Below are positions 58,801 to 64,000 of a stretch of 64,000 bases of DNA, in pieces (positions within the stretch are counted from its first letter, which is position 1; each line of letters begins with the position of its first letter). The position numbers and the translations under genes were made by a program. The DNA is from Salinispora cortesiana (GTDB lineage Bacteria > Actinomycetota > Actinomycetes > Mycobacteriales > Micromonosporaceae), in contig NZ_AXVR01000003.1 in NCBI RefSeq assembly GCF_000484695.1, positions 1-64,000 of the forward strand. The letters are read 5' to 3'. Below the pieces are notes generated by a model. The model made no database searches. It had not been told where the DNA came from and worked only from the letters and a program-made list of their open reading frames with translations.

Positions 58801-61612
58801 GACCCTGCTGCGAACCCACCTGGAGCCGGTATCGGCCGGCACAGTGCGGGTGCGGGTGACCGGTGGCACTGCAGAGGACGCGGTGACCTGTGCGACAGCG
58901 GTCCTGGTCGAGACCCCGGAGGGTGCGGAGGGGGCGCTGCCGGGCAGCGTGGCGATGGCCGCCGCGCTGGCCCTGGCTGCCCCAGAGGGAGTGGCGGACG
59001 ACGACCGCGACCACGACGCCGTCTATCTCGACCTGGCTTCGGTAGGTTGCTCCCCAGGCCCACGCCTACGGCTGCTGCAGCGGGCGGCCCGATACGGCAA
59101 CACGGTCGTCGCCGAGGTGGCCAACCGCAGGGCGTTGCTCGGCGAACACCTCCCTGTCGACGTGCTGGAATGTGCCATGCAGGCGGTCGCGGTGATCCAC
59201 CCGGCCGGTCCGGGGCTCACCCCAGTGTCGGTCGGCAGCGTCCGCTTGATTCGCCGGCCGCGCGGTGAACGAGTCCGAGTGCGGGCGTTACTGTGTCCGC
59301 CGGCTGACGCCCGCGACATCGGGCAGGTGGACCTGCTGCTGTTCGACGGCGACAAGCCGGTGGCCGAGCTACTGGCGGTCCGGCTGGCCCGGCCGGATCG
59401 CCCACGGCCCTTCGTCCACCGCGTCGAGTGGCTCCGCGAGACGGGCGACAGCGCCGATCGCGCCAGCGCCCGACACGTTCTGGTCGTGCAGGCGGACGCC
59501 GCCACGGGTGGCGATCTGGTGAGATCGGCGCCCGACGGCCTGGCCGTGAGTCTGGTGCCCGATCAGGGGGAACTGCCCGACAAACTGGCTGATTCGTCGG
59601 TGACCGACATCGCCTGGTTCTGGCGCGGAAGAGGGGACGGCTCGCCCCAGCAGCGGCTCGCCGCCGAGTCCGAGGACAACTACTGGAGTCTGTTGACGCT
59701 CGTGCAGACGCTGCAGGCATATGCCGGCCAGCCCGCGCCGCGGCTCTGGCTGATCACCTCGGGTGCCCAACAGGTTCCCGGAGATGTGCCGGATGGTACG
59801 GACGCCCTCACCGGAGCCACGATGTGGGGATTTGGCCCAGTGCTGTTGGCCGAGTACCCCCAGTACCGGCCAACGCTGGTCGACATAGCCGGACCGGCCG
59901 ACCTCGCTGCGCTTGCTCGGGAATGGGCGAGCGCCCGACCCGACGAGTTCCACATCGCCTTCCGGCACGGTCGGCGGCACGTACGGCGAATGCTGCCCGG
60001 CGAGGGCACCGCACCGTCGCCGGAGAACTACGAGGTACAGCGCCACGGACGGGCCGTGGATCTGGTGCCTGTCACCGATCCCCGCCCGGAGCCAGCGGAG
60101 ATCCAGGTGCGGGTCGCGGCGGTGGGACCGGTACGCGGTGACGGCACGGGCAGCGCTTGCGCGGGCGTGGTCGTGGCCAGTGGCTCCGACGCGGGTTTCA
60201 CCACCGGAGACGCGGTCGTCGTCGCGTACCCCGGTCAGCCGCGGCGAATCATCACCACGCCGGCAGCATCGGCGGTCGGGGTGCCGGGGACCGCCCATCT
60301 GGCCGGCGCGGCCGCCGCGGTCGCTTCCGCCCTGGCTGCCGGCACAGACGCGCGGCAGGCCGTGGCTGGGCTCACCGACAACACCGACGTCACCGGGTAC
60401 GGTCTCGCCGAAGCCGCCGAGGCGTTGACAGAGCTGGATCGGGGCGCCGCTGCAGGCACCGTGCTGATCCATCTCGACGACAGCGTCCCGCCGGGTCCGG
60501 CCGGTTCCGCCGTCACGCGCGCCGCGCCGCGACGACTTCGGCCGGACCACTGCTACGTGGTGACCGGTGGCCTGGGCGGCCTGGGCCTGGTGACCGCGCG
60601 CAAGCTGGTCGACCACGGCGCACGCCATCTGGTGCTGGTCAGTCGATCCGGCCGGGCGGTCCCCGAGGCCCAGGCCGTTCTCGACCAGCTGCGCGGGCGC
60701 GCCGAGGTGGAGCTGTTCGCCGCCGACGTCGCCCAGCCAGCCGACATCGCCAGGCTCGTCGATCACCTGCGTGTCGGAGGTCGACCAGTCGGCGGCTTCA
60801 TTCATGCCGCCGGGGCGATTAGCAAGGAGCTGGTCGCGAGACTCGACTGGGCGGCGATCGACGAGCAGTTCGGCCCCAACGTGTATGGCGCCCGGCTGCT
60901 GCACGAGGCGAGCCTGGCCTTCCCCGAGCACCACATCTTCGTGCTGTACTCCTCGATCGCCGCAGTGGTCGGCGGCGCGACCCAGGCCCACTACGCCGCA
61001 GCGAACGCGTACCTCGACGCCCTCGCCCGGTGGCGCGTCGGGCTGGGGCTGCCGGGCCTGAGCATCAATTGGGGTGTCTGGGCCCAGGTCGGCATGTCCG
61101 CCCGGCTTGACGAGCAGCTCAAGCGAAAGATTGACGGTCGCGGGATCCACTTCTTCTCACCGTCGCGGGCACTGGCCACGCTGGCCGACCTGTGGGCCCA
61201 GCCGGTCGCCCACCGGGTGGTGGGTAGTTTCGACTGGGATCGGATCGCGTCCGCTCACCCGGCCGGGAACGCTCTCTACGACCGCCTCGTCACCGCCCGT
61301 GCTGATAATTCGGCGACCTCGGCCCTGCACCAGCGCCTGGTCGAACTAAACACGGACCGGCCCGCCCTGATCCGTACAGCGGTTCGGGAGCGGGTCGCCC
61401 GGGCGCTGCACCTGGAGTCGCCGGACGAGCTTGACCCGAACACCGAGTTCATCTCCCTCGGTCTCAACTCACTGATGGCAGTCGAGCTCAAGAGCGGACT
61501 GGAGGCCGACCTACGGATCGCGCTACCGGCTTCTCTCACCTTCGACCACCCCTCACCCGAGCAACTCGCCGAATTCCTCATTCGTCGGTTCGTTGCCGAA
61601 CATGCCCACTGA
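55838..61612 (+). CDS. Type I polyketide synthase, KS-AT-DH(degenerate)-ER relic-KR-ACP
   Basis: A 1924-aa single-module PKS. KS about 20-445 with Cys193 (DTACSSS), His329 (HGTGTP) and His368 (KTNLGH). AT about 545-860 with GHSIG Ser639 and HAFHS, the malonyl-CoA signature. DH about 905-1200: His941 is kept (DHVVDN), but the HxxxGxxxxP Gly is Asn945, and the second-motif Asp is replaced (VLECAMQ), so activity is doubtful. An ER-like N-terminal part near 1415-1470 (AEIQVRVAAVGP; TTGDAVVVAY) lacks the NADPH domain. KR about 1570-1780 with GGLGGLG and YAAANAY. ACP with Ser1878 (GLNSL). No thioesterase. One TTA codon at 59,288. It may act once or iteratively. Confidence 0.93.
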   Translation: MTDLVDQPVDSLDQLLAEKYEPIAVVGVGLRFPGGCESFDDFDTFLREGRSGISPMPADRWDVAAFTPSAPGERGKIHATGGGFLDNVDRFDAGFFNISPKEAQYIDPQQRMVLETAWQALEHANVDPAPLRRGNGGVYIGASSIDYALEISELPYTELDGHLAAGITMFPLSGRLSYFLGWRGPSISVDTACSSSLAALHLAAEGLRRRECDIALCGGVNALHHPRIPVIFSHGQMLAPDGQCKTFDDSADGYVRAEGCGVVVLKRLSTAKADGDRILSVIRGSAVGQDGDSAGLTVPNGAAQELVIRNALAAARLSPGDIQYVEAHGTGTPLGDPIELGAISNVFSQSHTHDTPLLVGSVKTNLGHMEPASGIVGLIKVILQLRSGVIYPHLNLRSRSRRIPWDTYAIDVPVECRPWEAPVRRGVVNSIGLAGTIAAVVLEQAPADLAPPDAPGDPDTERGHLFTLSAKGAVALRGQAEAYQRFLADSPGVDVGSLCYTTNVGRSHHSHRLAAVVRDHSDLAGLLSTATATDSEASAPTPIRKVAFLFSGQGSQYAGMGAGLYRRFPLFRQCVDECDGLFAATLGRSVRSLLLEDPAAPSDIDQTWLTQPALFTLELALARLWMSWGIRPNVVIGHSIGEVVAAALAGVFSLADAVTLVSARGRLMQSVTEPGAMVAVHAAADVVRPMLADRPALALAAVNAPGQCVVSGAAEELDDVVTILGGQGIRVDRLAVSHAFHSPLMREVYDDFRSVLASITFRDPTITLVSNVSGAVARPAEVSTPEYWVRHIGEPVSFLDGMQAVARRGRHAMLEIGPSGTLTALARQCVAADDHRWFVSLRRRDRSSEVTMSTLAALYVAGLSVSWSGYHSGRSRQTVALPTYRFQRKRYWLPRGASSEARSNASTAEHHPLLGREVSTPHGREFVAEYSIAGPAPLGDHVVDNAAVVPAAAVVELLLAVQDEVFGHTGGVVRDLRIDTPPVLTDEPTLLRTHLEPVSAGTVRVRVTGGTAEDAVTCATAVLVETPEGAEGALPGSVAMAAALALAAPEGVADDDRDHDAVYLDLASVGCSPGPRLRLLQRAARYGNTVVAEVANRRALLGEHLPVDVLECAMQAVAVIHPAGPGLTPVSVGSVRLIRRPRGERVRVRALLCPPADARDIGQVDLLLFDGDKPVAELLAVRLARPDRPRPFVHRVEWLRETGDSADRASARHVLVVQADAATGGDLVRSAPDGLAVSLVPDQGELPDKLADSSVTDIAWFWRGRGDGSPQQRLAAESEDNYWSLLTLVQTLQAYAGQPAPRLWLITSGAQQVPGDVPDGTDALTGATMWGFGPVLLAEYPQYRPTLVDIAGPADLAALAREWASARPDEFHIAFRHGRRHVRRMLPGEGTAPSPENYEVQRHGRAVDLVPVTDPRPEPAEIQVRVAAVGPVRGDGTGSACAGVVVASGSDAGFTTGDAVVVAYPGQPRRIITTPAASAVGVPGTAHLAGAAAAVASALAAGTDARQAVAGLTDNTDVTGYGLAEAAEALTELDRGAAAGTVLIHLDDSVPPGPAGSAVTRAAPRRLRPDHCYVVTGGLGGLGLVTARKLVDHGARHLVLVSRSGRAVPEAQAVLDQLRGRAEVELFAADVAQPADIARLVDHLRVGGRPVGGFIHAAGAISKELVARLDWAAIDEQFGPNVYGARLLHEASLAFPEHHIFVLYSSIAAVVGGATQAHYAAANAYLDALARWRVGLGLPGLSINWGVWAQVGMSARLDEQLKRKIDGRGIHFFSPSRALATLADLWAQPVAHRVVGSFDWDRIASAHPAGNALYDRLVTARADNSATSALHQRLVELNTDRPALIRTAVRERVARALHLESPDELDPNTEFISLGLNSLMAVELKSGLEADLRIALPASLTFDHPSPEQLAEFLIRRFVAEHAH

Positions 61613-61637
61613 CCCACATACCATCCCGGGAGGACCA

Positions 61638-63236
61638 GTGACACTGCCTGAGGACTGGACATTGGCCGCCCAGGCGGCGGCACACGCCGTGCGACGCGGT
61701 GACCACATCGCCGTGCACTGCCAGGAGCGCAGCCTTACCTACGCCGAATTACATCGGTGCAGCAACCGCACGGCCCAGGCGTTGCGCTCAGCGGGCGTCG
61801 GCTCCGGCACCCGCGTCGCCTACCTGGCGCGGGAGTCCGAGTACTACTACTCGACCTTCCTGGCCTGCGCGAAGATCGGTGCCGTCCTGGTGCCGGTGAA
61901 CTGGCGCCTGACCAGTAGAGAGGTGGACCACATTCTGCGGGACTCGGGCGCTGAGCTGGTCTTCGTCGAGCGTGAGTTCCACCCGGTGCTCGACCGGGTC
62001 CGGACCGCACTGCCGGCCCTGCGGCACATCGTGATGATGGATGACGGGAACTCCGATGACCCCGGTGCCGGACTGCGCGCCTGGCGGTCCCAGGCGAGCG
62101 AGGCCACACCCGAGCACCGGTGCGGACCGCACGACGCCGTCTTGCAGATCTACACCAGCGGTACGACCGGTAATCCCAAGGGCGTAGTGCTGGCGCACCG
62201 CAGCTTTTTCACTCTGCCGGCCGCCATGCGCGACGCCGGGGTCGACTGGCTCGACTGGCGACCGGAGGACGTCAATTTGATCTCATTACCAGGGCTGGTA
62301 ATCGCGGGTATGGGCTGGTTCATGCACGGCTTCAACGCCGGCGCGACGAACGTCGTGATGCGAATGTACCTGCCGCAGGACGCCGTACGGCTCATCGTTC
62401 GGCACCGGGTCACGACGACCTTTGCCGCGCCGGCGATGCTGGCGATGATGCTTGATGAGCGGGGCGTCGGCCCGCACACGTTCACGTCGATGCGCAAGGT
62501 GGCCTACGGAGCGGCGCCCATCTCCACCGGACTGTTGCAGCGCTGCCTGGAGATCTTCGACTGCGAATTCGCGCAAATCTACGCCAGCACCGAGACGGGC
62601 AGTGTCGCGGTCTGCCTGCCGCCGTCGGACCATGTTCCGGGCAGCCCGCTACTGAAGGCCGCTGGACGGGCCTGCCCCGGCACCGAGGTGAAGATCGTCG
62701 ATCGAGCGGGAAGTAGGGTCCCGCCGGGGCAGATCGGCGAGGTCTGCGTCCTTACCCCAGCGCGGATGCTGGGCTACTGGAACATGCCGGACGCCACCGC
62801 GCGCACGCTGGTGGGCGATTGGTTGCACATGGGTGATGCCGGTTACCTCGACGAGAACGGCTACCTGTTCCTCGGCGATCGGATCAACGACACCATCATC
62901 GTGGCAGGGCAGAACATCTATCCGGCCGAGATCGAGAAGGAACTCGGCGACCACCCCGCTGTGGTCGACGTGGCGGTGGTGGGGGCGGCGCATTCCCGAT
63001 GGGGCGAGGCCGTTCACGCCTGTCTTGTGCTCCGGCCGGGCACCTGCGTCACGCCGCGGCAGTTGGCGGTCTTCCTGCAAGGGCGAATCGCCGACTACAA
63101 GATTCCTGTCGAGTACCACTTCGTGACCAAGCTTCCCCGTAATCCGTCCGGCAAACTTCTCCGTCGAGTCGTCCGGGAGCGACTAGCGGAGCAGATCCGT
63201 CCGGCGGCGGCGGCTGCGGCGGCGAAGGGAGAATAA
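61638..63236 (+). CDS. Acyl-CoA/acyl-AMP ligase (ANL superfamily)
   Basis: A 532-aa adenylating enzyme from GTG 61638 (GGGAGG four bases before); ATG 61602 is an alternative without a site. YTSGTTGNPKGVVL is the P-loop, YASTETGSVA the A5 motif, WLHMGDAGYLDENGYLFLGD A7, and PRNPSGKLLRR with the catalytic Lys A10. It may activate a fatty acid for the ACP or the PKS. Two TTA codons (61,749 and 62,286). It follows the PKS in the same operon. Confidence 0.9.
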   Translation: MTLPEDWTLAAQAAAHAVRRGDHIAVHCQERSLTYAELHRCSNRTAQALRSAGVGSGTRVAYLARESEYYYSTFLACAKIGAVLVPVNWRLTSREVDHILRDSGAELVFVEREFHPVLDRVRTALPALRHIVMMDDGNSDDPGAGLRAWRSQASEATPEHRCGPHDAVLQIYTSGTTGNPKGVVLAHRSFFTLPAAMRDAGVDWLDWRPEDVNLISLPGLVIAGMGWFMHGFNAGATNVVMRMYLPQDAVRLIVRHRVTTTFAAPAMLAMMLDERGVGPHTFTSMRKVAYGAAPISTGLLQRCLEIFDCEFAQIYASTETGSVAVCLPPSDHVPGSPLLKAAGRACPGTEVKIVDRAGSRVPPGQIGEVCVLTPARMLGYWNMPDATARTLVGDWLHMGDAGYLDENGYLFLGDRINDTIIVAGQNIYPAEIEKELGDHPAVVDVAVVGAAHSRWGEAVHACLVLRPGTCVTPRQLAVFLQGRIADYKIPVEYHFVTKLPRNPSGKLLRRVVRERLAEQIRPAAAAAAAKGE

Positions 63237-63237
63237 C

Positions 63238-64000
63238 GTGTCCATCGATCCCACCTTCGGTGTCCTGCTCCCAAGCCGGGAACAGGTGATCCTCGGGAAA
63301 CTATCCATGCCCGAGCTCGTCGACCTCGCCCGTCGGGCCGAGGAACTCGGCTTCGACTCAGTCTGGGTCGGCGACTCGTTGGTCGCCCGACCCCGATTGG
63401 ATCCGTTGATAGTGCTGGCCGCGGCCAGTACGGCGACCAGCCGGGTCACCCTCGGCACGGCTGCGTTGACGCCCGCCCTGCGGCATCCGGTCATCGGCGC
63501 AAGCATGATCAGCAGCCTCGACCACGCCTGTGGCGGCCGACTCACCCTCGGCCTTGGTTCGGGCTTTCCCATTCCCGAGACGGAGGACGAGTTCGGCCTG
63601 GTCGGTGCGGGGTTCGCCGGACGGGCGGGACGGCTGGACGACATCACCGACCTGTGGCGAACCGCGTGGCATAGCGGATCGGATGGCGCGCCAGCCGACT
63701 TCGCCGGCAGATACTGGCAGGCCACCGGGCTGAACCGCCTGCCCTCGCCGCACCGGCCCGGTGGCCCGCCGCTATGGTTGGCCAGCAGTGACACTCCCAA
63801 GGTCCTGCGCAGGGTCGCCCGCCGCTACGACGGCTGGTTGCCGTTTCTGCCGACAGCCGACAGCTACGCGGCGGCCTGGCAATCGATCGTCGGGCTCTGC
63901 GCCGAGGCCGGTCGCCCTGCCGACGCGGTCGCCCCCGGGTTGTACGCGACGCTCACCGTGAACGACGACCCGGAAGCGGCGCGGACGGAGCTCGAGGACT
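63238..64000 (+). CDS. LLM-class (F420-dependent type) oxidoreductase, partial
   Basis: Starts at GTG 63238 (AAGGGAG before it, 2 bp after the ligase stop) and runs off the right edge. The 254 visible residues have the luciferase-like barrel: FGVLLPSREQV, ARRAEELGFDSVWVGDS, TSRVTLGTAAL, GGRLTLGLGSGFPIPE and GRAGRLDDITDLWR. Such enzymes use F420 or FMN. It could reduce or oxidise the chain or head group; the exact step is open. Confidence 0.88.
   Translation, partial: MSIDPTFGVLLPSREQVILGKLSMPELVDLARRAEELGFDSVWVGDSLVARPRLDPLIVLAAASTATSRVTLGTAALTPALRHPVIGASMISSLDHACGGRLTLGLGSGFPIPETEDEFGLVGAGFAGRAGRLDDITDLWRTAWHSGSDGAPADFAGRYWQATGLNRLPSPHRPGGPPLWLASSDTPKVLRRVARRYDGWLPFLPTADSYAAAWQSIVGLCAEAGRPADAVAPGLYATLTVNDDPEAARTELED

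Noticed and set aside
59369-61150. Long minus-strand frame (593 codons) inside the PKS gene
   Set aside because: Antisense shadow of the PKS with no motif.
1-64000. CRISPR array or prophage genes
   Set aside because: No regularly spaced direct repeats of CRISPR length and no phage structural or cas genes were seen.

Overview
The window reads as a chromosomal stretch from a high-GC actinomycete, most likely a Micromonosporaceae member such as Salinispora. This is judged from the gene families, the GTG-rich starts, the conserved actinobacterial blocks (htrA-tatB-mrp; galU-moeA-rimJ-sepX) and an F420-dependent type oxidoreductase. The genus is an inference; no 16S gene is present.

Left part (1-33.9 kb) is core chromosome. 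It opens with a decayed IS701-type transposase tail. Then come an O-methyltransferase, an HtrA protease, TatB, a tyrosine phosphatase, Mrp, a DUF1003/MgtE_N-CBS pair, PhzF, HAD, EamA and SDR proteins. Three genes look like parts of the ethylmalonyl-CoA pathway: a malyl-CoA lyase type CitE protein, an acyl-CoA dehydrogenase and a MaoC hydratase. Around them are small conserved genes, a TrmH-type methyltransferase, PHP, MarC, RecB-like and Fur proteins, and a diguanylate cyclase. The block ends with galU-moeA-rimJ-sepX, whose MoeA and SepX products are linked to actinobacterial division.

At 33,927-34,000 lies tRNA-Ala(CGC), followed by a terminator and 4 kb of debris: an XRE/TPR fragment, IstA and ISAs1 fragments, a frameshifted SRPBCC gene, and ArsR and TetR regulators. 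This looks like the junction of a genomic island.

From 38 kb to the right edge the island carries a biosynthetic cluster that I read as an azoxy natural product pathway of the valanimycin type, joined to a polyketide/fatty-acid chain assembly line. The valanimycin-like parts are a SARP regulator, a DUF2156 aminoacyl-tRNA-dependent transferase (VlmA role), a lipid-kinase-like protein (VlmJ role), an MmgE/PrpD protein (VlmK role), an acyl-CoA-dehydrogenase-fold N-hydroxylase candidate (VlmH role), a flavin reductase (VlmR role), a small polytopic His-rich membrane protein (hydrazine synthase role) and a ferritin-like diiron protein (azoxy synthase role). The chain-building parts are KAS III, ACP, KAS II, acyl-CoA carboxylase beta, desaturase, ACP, a 1924-residue type I PKS and an acyl-CoA/AMP ligase. 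An aldehyde dehydrogenase-like enzyme and a class III aminotransferase could turn the acyl end into an amine.

The most striking element is a serine-type tRNA gene with a CUA (amber) anticodon and a bulged T-stem at 40,413-40,499. It lies between the divergent tRNA-dependent transferase and the kinase gene, inside what appears to be a SARP-controlled transcript. Three SARP-type operators (three heptamers at exact 11-bp steps, 8 bp before a -10 like hexamer) precede the tRNA-kinase-PrpD unit, the 11-gene operon from 43.3 kb, and the desaturase-PKS operon. I propose that the tRNA is a pathway-dedicated seryl donor, with amber suppression as the alternative.
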